Shown here: one piece after another, positions 10,075 through 20,499 of the stretch
How the letters are laid out: each line of letters starts with the position of its first letter
Numbering within the stretch: position 1 is the stretch's first letter
DNA from: Leptolyngbya ohadii IS1
GTDB lineage: Bacteria > Cyanobacteriota > Cyanobacteriia > Elainellales > Elainellaceae
Assembly: GCF_002215035.1 (NCBI RefSeq)
Contig: NZ_NKFP01000006.1
Location: 1,438,530 to 1,502,529 of the forward strand
Length of the DNA stretch: 64,000 nt
Direction: 5' to 3'
Position numbers and translations under genes: made by a program
Notes under the pieces: model-generated
The model's database searches: none
Told to the model about the DNA's origin: nothing
The model's input: the letters and a program-made list of their open reading frames with translations, nothing else

Positions 10075-13000
10075 TCACTAAATTCCCGATCGCCTGCAAA
10101 AACTCCTGCTCCAAATAGGGCTTCGTAAAATACCCGGTTGCGCCAAGCTGCATTGCCAGCCAGCGGTGTTTGTCGTTGCTGCGGGAGGTGAGCATGACGG
10201 TCGGGATTTTGGCGATGTCGGGATTTTGGCGACGGTGGGTGAGGAACTCAAAGCCGTTCATGTTGGGCATTTCGATATCGCAGACAATGAGTTCGACAGT
10301 CTGAGATTGCTGAAGCTGCTCCAGTGCCTCCTGTCCGTCTCGCGCCTGTAGAACTCGATAGCCTGCCCGTTCCAGCGAGAGTGCCAGCATTCGGCGGGAG
10401 GTGAGGGCATCGTCTACCACAAGGATCGTGGTGGTGCGGGCAAGCGGCAGGTAGGGGGATGGGGGCGTCGGGAAATCGGGAGATGAGGCGGCAAGGAATT
10501 CCTGGAGAAGGGTTTGACCATCGATAACGGGGACGAGCATGCCATCGCCCAGAACCGTGCAGCCGTAGGTGTAATCCGGAGGGGCGATCGCGGAGCCGAA
10601 GGGTTTGATCACGAATTCCTGTTCGGTGACAAGGCGATCGATCTGGAGGGCGATCAATTGCTGGTCGCGTTTGAGAATGAGGGCGGGGGAGTGCCAGTTG
10701 GACGGAGCAGGGACGGCAGCCAGAACGCGGCTGGGCGGCAGTTCGGGAGCCAGACAGCGATAGGTCAGCAGATCCGCCATTCGGTAAAGCGGCACTTCCT
10801 GTTCCTGCCACTGGAGATAGCGCCCCTGTTCGGTTTCAAGGAGCTGATGCGCCTGGGGAATCACAATTTCGCGAATGCCAGCGCTGCGAAGGGCGATCGG
10901 ACGGGAATTCACCAGACAGATCAGCAGATTGGTGATGGTTAACGTAAGGGGCAGCGTCAGCACAAAGGTCGTTCCCTGGGCAGGGATCGATCGTACGGCA
11001 ACGGAACCCTTGAGCGCCTGTAATTGTTCGCGCACCACGTCCAGACCCATCCCTCGCCCCGACAGATCGCTGACCTGCTCCGCCGTTGAAAAGCCAGGGG
11101 CAAAGATCAGTTCGCAGAGCTGAGCCTCGGTTGCGGCTGCGACTTCCGTTTCGGAAAGCCAACCCGATTCCACCGCTCGTTGACGAATGCGATCGAGATT
11201 GAGTCCCTGTCCGTCGTCTCGCACTTCAATCAAAATTTGACGACCTCTGGCGCTTGCCCGCATTTCAATTCGTCCGGTTGTTGGTTTGCCGCGATCGTGC
11301 CGAACTGCCGCAGACTCGATGCCGTGGTCAAAGCTGTTTCGCAGCAGATGCAGCAGTGGGTCATAGAGCCGATCCAGCACTGCTTTATCGATCAGCAACT
11401 CGGTGCCGTCCAGGGAAAGATCGATCGGCTTATTGTAGGTATTGGACAGATCGCGCAGAATTCGCGGAAAGCGATTGAGGACATCGCCGAGGGGCAGCAT
11501 TCTCGCCCACATCAGGTCGTCCTGCATCTGAGACAGCATTTTGCGGTGCTGTTCCAGCGCTTGCTCCGACTGACGATTAAACAGAACGATATCCTCCACA
11601 GCCTCCTCGATCTGCGCCATTTCCTCCAGCAGGGTTTGGGTTGCGGCATACAGTGAGGTATAGCGATCCATTTCCAGGGAGTCGAACTCGCTCAGGGCAG
11701 ATTGATTTGTGGATGGGTTTACGGCTTGATTGATAGCTTGGTTTGTAAGTTGATTGATAGCTTGATTAACCGCCTGATTTGCAGATAGATGGGGAGTCTG
11801 AAGCGATGAGGATAGAGCAGGCTGTCCGGCTGTCACAAAATGACGAGGGGACGCCGTACCGCCGATCGCAGCATCGGGCATAATCAGCATCCGATCGGAT
11901 AGGGTACGAATTTGATCGATCGTGGACTGGATGTATTCAAATCGATTCCGCAGTTCTCGCAGCGTCAGCCGCGTCTGATCGGTTTGCAGTGCCAGTCCGT
12001 TGCGGTTAATCGTCACTTCGCCCAATAAATTGTTGAGTCGCTCCAGGCGATCGGTATCCACCCGTACCGTAAAGCCGCTAGCAACCGGATAAGCCGCTGG
12101 ACGAGCAGGCATTTTGACCATTACCGTATTGTCCTGCTCGATCGCGATCGAATTCCCTATTTCATCTGGCGAATGCTCCTGAAGCTGTTCCTCGAACAGA
12201 GATGTGGGTTCTTCTATGAGTGAATCAGCGAATAAATCAGTTAATGAATCTGTTGGTAAATCAGTTAATGAATCTGTTAATGAATCTGTTGAGAAATCAG
12301 CTAACGAATCAGCTAACGAATTCTCAGAATGATCGATCGGAGGAGTAAAATCCGCGAAAACCGCTTCCAGATTAAATTGATTTTCAGCCGTTGGCACTTG
12401 AGGCACGATTGCCTCGGAAACATCCAAAGTCGCTAACTCCAGTTCGCTGAAAGCCGATAAATTCTGAATTGCAGGCAAAGAATCAGCACTAGTTTCGCTG
12501 CTAAGCTCTTGCTGTAAAAGTTCCTGTTCTAAAAGCTCCTGTTCTAAAAGCTCCTGTTGAACGATCGCCTCTAATTCAGCTTCGCTCAGCCAGTCGATCG
12601 GATCATCTGTTGGTTCTGTATCTGTTGGCTCTCCATCAGGACTTGCTTCCAAAGGAGAATTTAACCTAACCTTCAATTCAAGATGCGTCAGGGATTCCAG
12701 GGCAAATCGATCGCAGTCCTCAGGAGGAAGATCGATCGTCTTGCCGGATTCCACTGGAGCTTCAAGAAAAGCCAGTAATGCTGCCGACGGACTGCCGCCC
12801 ACCGAATCACCCGCCAGAACTGCCTCCCGTCCAGCCCGAAAGTCACTGAGCGCCAGTTGGGTCAATTCCTCTGCCCGATTCGGAACCCGATCGATCGCCG
12901 CCATAACCGTCTGAGCAATTGCCGCAAACCCGTCCAGGCTAAGCAGTTCCGCAAACCCCAGAAACATCTCTGCCTGTGTCCGCAGTTCCTCCGCAATCTC

Positions 13001-13540
13001 ATAATGCTGCGGATGGTTCAACACCTGTTCCAGATGCGCCAAACCCTGCGCTACATCCGTTTCAAAGATCGCCGCCGCCATGTTAACACCCAGCTCGGCT
13101 GACCCCGGAATAAAATTCTCCGTCTCGACGATCGCCTCCTGAAACTGGGTCTCAAGCTGGCTCAGGATTGGTTCTGCCGCTGCAATTGCCTGTTCCGCAT
13201 CAAAATCCCCGTGACTGATTTGCTCCGTCAACGGAATCCGCAGACAGTCATACGCCTGCAAAAGCTGACTTTCCAGCCGTGCATCAATCTCCAATCGATC
13301 GCTATAAAGCGCCTTAAAAATTGTTTCCAACCGATGGGCAATGGTTTTAATTGCCTCTAATCCAACACTGGCAGCCCCTCCCTTAATCGAATGCGCCGAT
13401 CGCATAATGGCATGAATTGTTGCCGGACTGCGTTCCTGCCGCAGCGTTAGCAACCCCATCTCGATCGCCTGAAGCAAATCCGGGGCTTCCTCAACGAAGA
13501 AAAGATACGCCTGATCGCGGATTTCGGGATTGATTGCCAT
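10025..13540 (-). CDS. CheA-type hybrid histidine kinase/response regulator of the Pix/Pil taxis operon (PixL/PilL-like)
   Basis: About 1,171 aa. Domains in order: N-terminal Hpt with phospho-acceptor motif AHSIKGGA, a long acidic Ser/Asp/Leu-rich linker with DNA-level repeats, dimerisation helices, CheA HATPase (LLRNSFDHGIE N-box; DDGQGLN; GRGMGLDVV), CheW-like domain (IALRSAGIREIVIPQ), and a C-terminal receiver (LVVDDALTSRR; phospho-Asp in VCDIEMPN; LTSRSNDK). It receives signals from the upstream MCP through the CheW gene and phosphorylates the CheY-type regulators, probably to steer type IV pilus motility. The frame extends to 13756, but Met 13540 (MAINPEIRDQAYLFF) is preferred because the upstream part translates the GGATGGGT repeat. 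Confidence 0.9.
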   Translation of the reverse strand: MAINPEIRDQAYLFFVEEAPDLLQAIEMGLLTLRQERSPATIHAIMRSAHSIKGGAASVGLEAIKTIAHRLETIFKALYSDRLEIDARLESQLLQAYDCLRIPLTEQISHGDFDAEQAIAAAEPILSQLETQFQEAIVETENFIPGSAELGVNMAAAIFETDVAQGLAHLEQVLNHPQHYEIAEELRTQAEMFLGFAELLSLDGFAAIAQTVMAAIDRVPNRAEELTQLALSDFRAGREAVLAGDSVGGSPSAALLAFLEAPVESGKTIDLPPEDCDRFALESLTHLELKVRLNSPLEASPDGEPTDTEPTDDPIDWLSEAELEAIVQQELLEQELLEQELLQQELSSETSADSLPAIQNLSAFSELELATLDVSEAIVPQVPTAENQFNLEAVFADFTPPIDHSENSLADSLADFSTDSLTDSLTDLPTDSLTDLFADSLIEEPTSLFEEQLQEHSPDEIGNSIAIEQDNTVMVKMPARPAAYPVASGFTVRVDTDRLERLNNLLGEVTINRNGLALQTDQTRLTLRELRNRFEYIQSTIDQIRTLSDRMLIMPDAAIGGTASPRHFVTAGQPALSSSLQTPHLSANQAVNQAINQLTNQAINQAVNPSTNQSALSEFDSLEMDRYTSLYAATQTLLEEMAQIEEAVEDIVLFNRQSEQALEQHRKMLSQMQDDLMWARMLPLGDVLNRFPRILRDLSNTYNKPIDLSLDGTELLIDKAVLDRLYDPLLHLLRNSFDHGIESAAVRHDRGKPTTGRIEMRASARGRQILIEVRDDGQGLNLDRIRQRAVESGWLSETEVAAATEAQLCELIFAPGFSTAEQVSDLSGRGMGLDVVREQLQALKGSVAVRSIPAQGTTFVLTLPLTLTITNLLICLVNSRPIALRSAGIREIVIPQAHQLLETEQGRYLQWQEQEVPLYRMADLLTYRCLAPELPPSRVLAAVPAPSNWHSPALILKRDQQLIALQIDRLVTEQEFVIKPFGSAIAPPDYTYGCTVLGDGMLVPVIDGQTLLQEFLAASSPDFPTPPSPYLPLARTTTILVVDDALTSRRMLALSLERAGYRVLQARDGQEALEQLQQSQTVELIVCDIEMPNMNGFEFLTHRRQNPDIAKIPTVMLTSRSNDKHRWLAMQLGATGYFTKPYLEQEFLQAIGNLVTNSASENTAAAHSLTD

Positions 13541-13552
13541 AGGGGGGTAGGG

Positions 13553-13600
13553 GTGGATGGGTGGATGGGTGGATGGGTGGATGGGTGAATGGGTGGATGA
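13553..13600. repeat. Tandem 8-mer GGATGGGT repeats
   Basis: About six head-to-tail copies of GGATGGGT with minor variants sit immediately upstream of the CheA start. Shorter versions of the same unit lie after ycf23 (about 23840-23860) and, inverted, directly before cofG. The dispersed occurrence suggests a genome-wide simple repeat family. Confidence 0.8.
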
Positions 13601-13901
13601 GTAGGGGCAGGGAGAATGGGGGAGAGATAGAAATAGCGGGGAAAGGAGTGAGAGGATGAGGAGATTTAGGAAGATAGAAAAGTGGAGAGAAAAAAGAATG
13701 GTCTGTGAGCAGAAATAGCGATCGGTACAGAAAGGTAGGAAATTAAGCAGGCGCAATGTTCAACCAAAATGTATTTCCTAAGCTTTTACCTTCTTTCCAT
13801 CCCTTTTTCTCTCTCCTCCTATTTCCCTAGTCTTCTTCTCCCTGCTCCCCTGCTCCCCACCCCCCTGCTCCTCACTCCTCACTCTCCACTCCCCTAAAAA
13901 A
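13601..13901. other. Low-complexity purine/pyrimidine tract between CheA and MCP genes
   Basis: The gap contains a purine-rich then strongly pyrimidine-rich stretch (CTCCCCTGCTCCCC-type, about 13795-13900). A near-identical style of tract recurs at about 22930-22995. No gene seen. Confidence 0.5.
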
Positions 13902-16865
13902 CTAGCTAACCTTAAACCTCCCTACCTCCGTTTCCAGTGCCTGGGCAACCGATCGCAGTTGTTCAAAGGAAGCGGTCACTTCGCTGGCAGTTGTGGAGTT
14001 TTTGTCGGCAATTTGTGCCACGGTGGTCATGGTTTCCGTCACGGTTTCGGAGGTTTGCGACTGAGTGATAGTTGCCTGGGCGATCGCTTCTACCAGTTCG
14101 CTGATCTGACGGCTGGCAGCGGTGATTTTATTGAGGCTCTGGCGCGTATCATCCACCAGGCGGGTTCCGGCAACGACCTGCTCTGTTCCAGCTTCCATAG
14201 TGCGAACCAGTTCATTCGTTTCAGACTGAATGTTGGCAACCAGCTTTTCGATTTCCGTGGTCGCTTCCGCAGACTGGCGAGCCAGGTTTCGCACTTCTTC
14301 CGCAACAACCGCAAAGCCTTTGCCATCCTCTCCGGCTCTGGACGCTTCGATCGACGCATTCAGTGCCAGCATGTTTGTCTGTGCTGCAAAACTGCTAATC
14401 AGGTTCACCACGTTAGAAATTTTCTGGGAGGATTCACCCAATCGCTTCACTTTCTTCGCCGTTTCCGCCACCGTTTCCCGAATCGCCAGGATTCCATCTA
14501 CGGTACGGTTCATGGCTTCATCTCCTTCCTGTACCGTTTGAGCTGCTTCCTGTACCGCCACTTCTGCTTTTTCAGCACTGATTGCCACCAGACGCACGGA
14601 GCTTGCCATGTCCTCAACGCGTTCCAGCACCGACAGAATTTCTGCTGCCTGCTGTGCGGCGGAGTCGGATAGGGTTTTCACCGCTGATTCACTGGTATTT
14701 GTAGTCACTGCTACCTGCTGCGCTGCCTGCTGTACCTGACCTACAATTTTCCGCAGGCTGGCGATCGTGGCGTTGTAGGAGTCTGCCACAGTTCCAATTT
14801 CGTCCTCCGTCACCCTAGCCCGCGCCGTCAGGTCGCCCTCCATGACCGGATCAACATCCATCAAAAGCTGGAGCGCGTTACGCTGGAGTCCTTCCTTAAT
14901 CTGACGCTGTTCTTCTGCAAGTGCCTGCGTCTGTTCAAAGAGCTGCACCCGCTCGATTACCAGTCCAAGCTGAAGTCCAAGCTGCTTCACAAACTCAACT
15001 TCCGTAGGCTGCCATTGGTGCAGAGCGCGGCAGTGATGGGTAATCAGCAGTCCAAACAGGTTGCCCTGACTGAGGATTGGCACACCCAGAATAGACTTCA
15101 CGTTGAGACCTTGGAGCAGTGCCAGATGTTCGGGGTGCAGATCTGCTGCGGTAATGTCATTCTCCAGCAAAATGCCATTCGCTATATATTTGTTGCGCGT
15201 TGCTGCCGGAATGCAGGGATCGCCAAGCTGCTCCTGTAAAGCACTGGGCAAATCGTCCGCCACCGATTCTGCCACGATCGCTCCACTCCAGTCCGGCTTG
15301 AACTGGTACACCACCATGCGATCGGAGCCAAGGATGTCGCGAGCTTCTGTCACCGTATCAGACAGCAAAAATGGCAACTCCTGGGAAGACAGTAGCTTTG
15401 TACCCGTAACATCAGCTGCCAGCTTTGCCCGTCGGGTATTCAGCGTTTGCTCCTGCAAAAATTCCTTGACCCGAAACACCAGATTATTAAATGTGAGTGC
15501 CAGGGTACGGGCTTCTGCCGATCCCTTCAATTCGGCTGAAATATTCAAATCACCATCGGATACCTGTCGCGCCTTTTCCGAGAGGTCATTCAGTGGCGCA
15601 GCCAGACGTCGAGAAATGGCGATCGTCAAAACTGCACCCACTGCACCCAGCGCCAGCGCAATAATCGTGAACAGGCTGAGGAGTTCCCGTCCCGTAATCT
15701 CAATTTCCGATTGGCTCATGGAGGCAACCGCTATCCAGTTCAGATTGGGTACGGTCGATAGGGCATACTGCTTGCCCTGATAGTAGAATGTGGCAGTCAG
15801 CGACAGAGGTTCTCCCGATGCTGCCTTCGATTGCCCCTCGCTAACGATCAAATCTTCAATTGCCAGATTCCCCTGGATTTCCCGCTCAATCTCGCTGAGC
15901 GATCGATCCTTAATTTCGGCAAGAGCTGTCAGCAGGCGCATTCCCAGATCAGTCACAATTTGGGGTGGAAGTTCCTGTGCTGCCCTGACCACCTGATCCT
16001 TTTCCGAGCGAAAGTTAATGACATTAAGCTGGGTATCCAGGTCAATCACTTGAAGCTGCTGCGTGCCACGGAGTCCGGTTCCAGTCAGGAGGTTCGCCAG
16101 ATCACCAAATACAGCAGCAGAAGAAAACATTCTGATAATGCCAAGAAGTCTGCCGCTTTTAGGATCAACGATTCGTTGGGTGATATCAATTCCGTATTGC
16201 CCCGCAGAGGCATCAAAAACCGGATCTCCAATCCACTGCGCTTGCGCCTCGCCCTGCTTCCACCAGTCTTCATCAGACTGCACAAAATCCGTGGGCTGGT
16301 TACTAAAGCCGACATTTAGCCCATTTCGATCTGTAACAATAATTTCTGCAACCTCTTTTGTTTCTGCGACTTCTTCCAAAAAGTCGTTCAGTTCCTGGTT
16401 GGGGGAAAGGAGTTTGGTACTGCTAAATCGCTTTTCGAGTTCGTCAATGGACAGTTCCGATAGATTTTCCGATTCTGCAACCTCAAGATTATTACGAACC
16501 CGTCCTACCAGGAATGGACTTTTTGCAATAACGGATGCAATCTCTACCTGATCGTCTACGTTGTTGCTGATGGTTTCCCCCGCAAGAATTGACTGTCCCT
16601 TGAGCTGCTCTGTGAGTTCATATTCAGATCTGCTTTGCGTCACAAAATAGCCAATTGCACTGGCAACCGCGATCGGAGCCAACGCCAGCGGCAAAACCGT
16701 TAGCAAAAGCTGACTGCTCAATCCCGTTCTACCGAAAGCGGAAAATGCTTTCCGAATTGCCCCGGAAGCACCAGTAGGTTGAATCTTTGGCAAATCGTTC
16801 TGTACTACCATCGGTTCCGATGACTCTGCTTCGGAAGATTCGGGGTTAAAAGGAATGTGCGTCAT
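13902..16865 (-). CDS. Methyl-accepting chemotaxis protein with GAF domain (PixJ/PilJ-like)
   Basis: 987 aa. Order: cytoplasmic N-terminus, TM helix (about residues 53-73), large periplasmic Cache-like sensor, second TM (about 390-410), HAMP, GAF (about 495-640), a HAMP-like linker, and the MCP signalling hairpin with the conserved tip (about 860-890, [19 protein letters not shown]). PixJ/TaxD1-type receptors in cyanobacteria bind bilins in their GAF domains. Here the Cys-His pair used for bilin attachment reads Glu-His ([10 protein letters not shown]), so photoreception through this GAF is unlikely. It probably senses a periplasmic ligand and passes the signal through CheW to the CheA kinase encoded downstream. 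Confidence 0.9.
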   Translation of the reverse strand: MTHIPFNPESSEAESSEPMVVQNDLPKIQPTGASGAIRKAFSAFGRTGLSSQLLLTVLPLALAPIAVASAIGYFVTQSRSEYELTEQLKGQSILAGETISNNVDDQVEIASVIAKSPFLVGRVRNNLEVAESENLSELSIDELEKRFSSTKLLSPNQELNDFLEEVAETKEVAEIIVTDRNGLNVGFSNQPTDFVQSDEDWWKQGEAQAQWIGDPVFDASAGQYGIDITQRIVDPKSGRLLGIIRMFSSAAVFGDLANLLTGTGLRGTQQLQVIDLDTQLNVINFRSEKDQVVRAAQELPPQIVTDLGMRLLTALAEIKDRSLSEIEREIQGNLAIEDLIVSEGQSKAASGEPLSLTATFYYQGKQYALSTVPNLNWIAVASMSQSEIEITGRELLSLFTIIALALGAVGAVLTIAISRRLAAPLNDLSEKARQVSDGDLNISAELKGSAEARTLALTFNNLVFRVKEFLQEQTLNTRRAKLAADVTGTKLLSSQELPFLLSDTVTEARDILGSDRMVVYQFKPDWSGAIVAESVADDLPSALQEQLGDPCIPAATRNKYIANGILLENDITAADLHPEHLALLQGLNVKSILGVPILSQGNLFGLLITHHCRALHQWQPTEVEFVKQLGLQLGLVIERVQLFEQTQALAEEQRQIKEGLQRNALQLLMDVDPVMEGDLTARARVTEDEIGTVADSYNATIASLRKIVGQVQQAAQQVAVTTNTSESAVKTLSDSAAQQAAEILSVLERVEDMASSVRLVAISAEKAEVAVQEAAQTVQEGDEAMNRTVDGILAIRETVAETAKKVKRLGESSQKISNVVNLISSFAAQTNMLALNASIEASRAGEDGKGFAVVAEEVRNLARQSAEATTEIEKLVANIQSETNELVRTMEAGTEQVVAGTRLVDDTRQSLNKITAASRQISELVEAIAQATITQSQTSETVTETMTTVAQIADKNSTTASEVTASFEQLRSVAQALETEVGRFKVS

Positions 16866-16996
16866 GGAGGAAACCTCAGCATCTCAAGGGTAAATCGATC
16901 GAACCGAATCAATAAAAGGAACAGCTAAGAAATCAAAATTAGCAAGAATAAAAATACTCTTCTTCCTGGTAACTAGAAACTTTAGGGAATAGAAAA

Positions 16997-17659
16997 TCAG
17001 AATGAAGACAACTCCGACAAACACTGAAAAATCGCGCCGCTATTAAGCAGCCCATATCGTGCGCTATCCTCGTCTAACTGCCAGAAACCACACAAAAATC
17101 GTTGAAGGTCTGCAAATCGGGGATCTGCTGAACTTTTTACCAGAGTATTTTTAACCTCAGATGATGTATCAGGTGATGTGTCAGATAATGCCTCAGGCAA
17201 TGTTTCAGACGATGCCTCGAACAATATTTCAGACGGTGCATCAGGCAATGCTTCAGATGACACCTCAGGTGAAGAAATTAGCGAGTAGAAACAATCGCCC
17301 GTGCATTGCACCACTTCCTGAACCTGATTGATTGCCAAACCCACGATCGCTTTTTCCTTTGCCTCGCTGTTTTCCCGCAGCACAATCACCGTATGCTGGG
17401 AACCATAGTCTTCCTGCTCATACCAGGGCGTAAGCCCCAATAGATGATTTAGGTCAACCATCCACAGCACTTCGCCCCGCCAGTTGTACACTCCCATCAC
17501 CCAGGGCGGCAACTGAAAGATCGGTACAATTTGACCCACCGATACCGTGAGGATTTCCACAACGGACGGAGCCGGAAGCAGGACGGGTAGCGATCGATCG
17601 AGGATGAACTGAAGATGTAGCCCTTCCGTAGGAGCAGAGGTGAGAGCCTGAGCAGTCAT
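16997..17659 (-). CDS. CheW-like adaptor (PixI/PilI-like)
   Basis: About 220 aa CheW domain (LPVLLPAPSVVEILTV; MGVYNWRGEVLWMVDL) that couples receptor and kinase. Start taken at ATG 17659 (MTAQAL), since the eight extra residues upstream overlap the preceding gene's tail. It carries a Ser/Glu/Pro-rich degenerate repeat insert (roughly residues 140-180, units like SETLPEALSD) that typical CheW proteins lack. It lies between the CheY and MCP genes in the same operon. Confidence 0.88.
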   Translation of the reverse strand: MTAQALTSAPTEGLHLQFILDRSLPVLLPAPSVVEILTVSVGQIVPIFQLPPWVMGVYNWRGEVLWMVDLNHLLGLTPWYEQEDYGSQHTVIVLRENSEAKEKAIVGLAINQVQEVVQCTGDCFYSLISSPEVSSEALPDAPSEILFEASSETLPEALSDTSPDTSSEVKNTLVKSSADPRFADLQRFLCGFWQLDEDSARYGLLNSGAIFQCLSELSSF

Positions 17660-17672
17660 AGTTTTCTTTCCC

Positions 17673-18038
17673 CTAGCTGCCAACCAGTTGATTGACGGTT
17701 CGCATTAGCTCCGCCTGATCGATCGGCTTGGAAAGGTAGGCGTCCGCTCCCTGCTTCATTCCCCAAAATTTGTCCATATCGCTCCCTTTCGTGGAGCAAA
17801 GAATGACCGGAATTTCGCGAGTGGTGGTTTCTGCTTTTAGCTCCCGGCAAATTTCAAATCCGCTGCGATCGGGCAGCACGATATCCAGAATAATGACATC
17901 AAACTGCTGCTGCTTGACGCAGGCAAATGCCTCTTCTGCGGTTTGAGCCGTTTGAACCTGGATTCCTCCCTGCTGTAGACAGCTTGTTAACACTTCTTTG
18001 TCCGTCAAGCTATCTTCAACGATTAGTGCTTTACTCAT
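17673..18038 (-). CDS. CheY-like response regulator (PixH/PilH-like)
   Basis: 121-aa stand-alone receiver: acidic pocket VEDSLTDKE, phospho-Asp in IILDIVLPD, Thr/Ser at CSTKGSD and Lys in LSKPID. Second gene of the taxis operon, 13 bases ahead of the CheW start. Expected to be phosphorylated by the CheA hybrid. Confidence 0.92.
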   Translation of the reverse strand: MSKALIVEDSLTDKEVLTSCLQQGGIQVQTAQTAEEAFACVKQQQFDVIILDIVLPDRSGFEICRELKAETTTREIPVILCSTKGSDMDKFWGMKQGADAYLSKPIDQAELMRTVNQLVGS

Positions 18039-18289
18039 GCGGATGCCCTCCTTGATAGAACCAACGTTTAGATCTTGTATTCAAATCCTGTGTTCGGATC
18101 TTTGCTTAAAGTTTGTCGCTAGCCTTTATATTTAGCCTGCTCACCTGATGTCCCTGCTATCACTCCGGCAACTGCATCTTTTTGGATGGGTAGTTCATCT
18201 TTCAAGATTTGTAATGTGAATCTGGATATATTCCGGAGTAATCGCTCCCATTCTGGGTTTAATTAGATTTACCGACGGGGATAGACAAA

Positions 18290-19609
18290 TCAGGTTTTTC
18301 TCCCAGTAAATCGCTGAATGGTACTCAGGATAACCGCAGGCTCCATAGGCTTGCTCAGGAAATCCGTTGCTCCCATCAATCTTGCCCTGACCTGATCCAC
18401 AATGCCGTCATTGCCGGTGAGGATGATAATGGGGGTTTCCTTAAAGCGTGAGACCTTCCGGAGCTGGCTGCAAATTTCGTAGCCGTTGGTATCCGGCATG
18501 ATGAGATCCAGGAATATAATGTCTGGCTTTTTGGCGAGTAGCGTGGCGATCGCTCTGGAAGCTTCAGTAATGGCAACAAACCGATATCCTCCAGCCCGAA
18601 TGACCTGCTCCATCGATTGACAAATCATCAGGCTGTCATCAATACAGGCAATTAAGGGAGGCGTAATCTCCGTTGAAGAATTTGGCGAAGACCTTGGGCG
18701 ACGGGGGACAGCAGGCAGCGAGACATCATGGATATCAAGCAGATCGATCCAGCCGGACTGCACGTAGGGCAATAGCACCTGCATAAAGGGCTGCACCTCT
18801 CGCTGGGTCTTGATCGCCAGATCCCGAAGCGGATGCTGACCATCCAGCAGCGTCATTAAGGCTTGAAAGACCTGGGGCGAGGTTTCCTCTTGCAAATAGT
18901 CGGGTTGACGCACGATCGGCGCAAGATTGGGCGAATAGGGGCTGAGCTGAGCCTCAAACCACTGCTGCCACTGGGTTTCAACTGTAGCGAAAATTGTTTC
19001 TTCTGCCAGCTTGCCAATTCCGTTCACCGCTGTTTCATCGGGGCGCAGGGAGTAGCGTTGAAGCTGATAGGACACCTCAACTGCCTGGGAGACATCGAAC
19101 AGCAGCTCAATCAGAATTTGTTCAATAATCCGACGGTGCTGCTGCTCCGTAATTTGTCCCTGTTCTCGTAGCTGATTGAGTTGCCGATATTCCCAGCAGT
19201 CTGCCAGCACTTCTCGCCGATCTGCTCCGCCGGAACCCCTGTGTTGACTATCAATCTGACTATCAATCCGAGAATCAATCCGAGCATCAGTCTGACAGAG
19301 GGAATTGATCGATCGATCGGATAACTGGGGACAACAGGCTAAAAGATGACGCTGCCATCGACGCAACGGATGACTTCCCCCGGTTCCGTAGCACAAATTG
19401 CCGCGTTCTAAAAAGACAATCCATCTCCGTCCATCGCCGGTCTGTCCTGCTGCTTGGGGTTCACCATCGGTTCGCCAAACAACTCGTCCGCTAAACTCTA
19501 GCCGCCTCAGCGTTTTAAAGAGACGAACAATTTTGGTTGCAGCAAATCGCTGTTGATAATCGGGGAATGGTAGAACCTTTGAGCGCATCCTTTCTTCTGC
19601 TGGCAGCAT
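18290..19609 (-). CDS. PatA/PixG-like response regulator
   Basis: 439 aa. The N-terminal PatA-type region (about 1-300, including RRLEFSGRVVW, as in DUF4388-like proteins) is followed by a C-terminal receiver (ACIDDSLMICQSM; phospho-Asp in IIFLDLIMPD; Lys in LSKPMEP). It contains a short RIDSRIDSQIDSQ repeat near residue 110. Proteins of this architecture head the pix/pil operons of cyanobacteria and act on pilus motors. It is the first gene of the minus-strand operon. Confidence 0.88.
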   Translation of the reverse strand: MLPAEERMRSKVLPFPDYQQRFAATKIVRLFKTLRRLEFSGRVVWRTDGEPQAAGQTGDGRRWIVFLERGNLCYGTGGSHPLRRWQRHLLACCPQLSDRSINSLCQTDARIDSRIDSQIDSQHRGSGGADRREVLADCWEYRQLNQLREQGQITEQQHRRIIEQILIELLFDVSQAVEVSYQLQRYSLRPDETAVNGIGKLAEETIFATVETQWQQWFEAQLSPYSPNLAPIVRQPDYLQEETSPQVFQALMTLLDGQHPLRDLAIKTQREVQPFMQVLLPYVQSGWIDLLDIHDVSLPAVPRRPRSSPNSSTEITPPLIACIDDSLMICQSMEQVIRAGGYRFVAITEASRAIATLLAKKPDIIFLDLIMPDTNGYEICSQLRKVSRFKETPIIILTGNDGIVDQVRARLMGATDFLSKPMEPAVILSTIQRFTGRKT

Positions 19610-19879
19610 TGTGCATCAAGGAAATACAACAGCAAATCGTAATTCGGTAACTTTAGCCGTTTAATAGCGTGAAAAATAACAGCGAAAAACGGACATCGAC
19701 AAATTGATAGCGAAGAAGCAGATGAGAAGGTGAAAGGGTCGTACATCCTTTCTACGGGAAATATCACTGGAATCCGGATAATAAACCGGACAGTGCTTTC
19801 AATATCTTTTAAGGGGTTTCTTCCTGCGATCGAAAATCGATTAGGCTATTGCAGCGGTAAATGCAGTCATCAATATGAC

Positions 19880-19927
19880 GGTAAATGCAATGGTAAGTGC
19901 AATGGTAAATGCAATGGTAAATGCATC
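19880..19927. repeat. Four tandem 12-mers (GGTAAATGCAAT)
   Basis: Units start at 19880, 19892, 19904 and 19916, with one base change in the second and a degenerate last unit. Confidence 0.85.
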
Positions 19928-19967
19928 AATAAAAGCTGAATGCCATAGCTGTTTGCAGTGCATTAGC

Positions 19968-20009
19968 GAAAGTCACGACCTGAAAGTCACGACCTGAAAG
20001 TCACGACCT
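19968..20009. repeat. Three perfect tandem 14-mers (GAAAGTCACGACCT)
   Basis: Units at 19968, 19982 and 19996 are identical. They are followed by looser GACCT-containing copies to about 20095. Confidence 0.9.
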
Positions 20010-20261
20010 GACGATTATGACCTCACGCCTATCATCACCCCAAACCCGCCATGACCCATGCTTATCATGCCTTCACTAGGTAGCATGACCTGAAACAGAG
20101 CTGCCCCAGCACTCATTGTTGTGCTTGCTCCATTCTCATGCCTGCTCTAAAGATGGGCAAGCGCTACTGGCTCAATTCCTACAAGAACTTAATCTTGAAA
20201 GACAAATTTTAAGTAATTTCTGAAGAAGGGATGTAGCGACAATTTGTACCCTCTGGCAAAA

Positions 20262-20300
20262 GATTAGTTCTACTGATTAGTTCTACTGATTAGTTCTACT
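20262..20300. repeat. Three perfect tandem 13-mers (GATTAGTTCTACT)
   Basis: Units at 20262, 20275 and 20288 are identical. The flanks (20300-20360) hold degenerate GGAATGTATAG-like copies. The whole gene-free stretch 19610-20499 contains only these repeats and no supported gene. Confidence 0.9.
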
Positions 20301-20499
20301 AAGGGAATGTATAGAGGAATGCATGGGAGAATGTACAGGAAAATAGATAGAGGCACGCATAGACGTCGATGGATTACCGCTGAAAGCCTCGATCGTTAGA
20401 TTAGTTAATGCTTGCCCAATCCCCAGATCTAGAATTATTTTTATCAAAATAAGAATTGGTTTTCACAGACTTTTAGAAGCGATCGCTAACCTGTAGGAA

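Noticed and set aside
10166-10942. Plus-strand frames inside the CheA gene
   Set aside because: Shadows of strongly conserved coding sequence on the minus strand.
19730-19939. 69-codon plus-strand frame
   Set aside because: Its C-terminus only translates the GGTAAATGCAAT tandem repeat.
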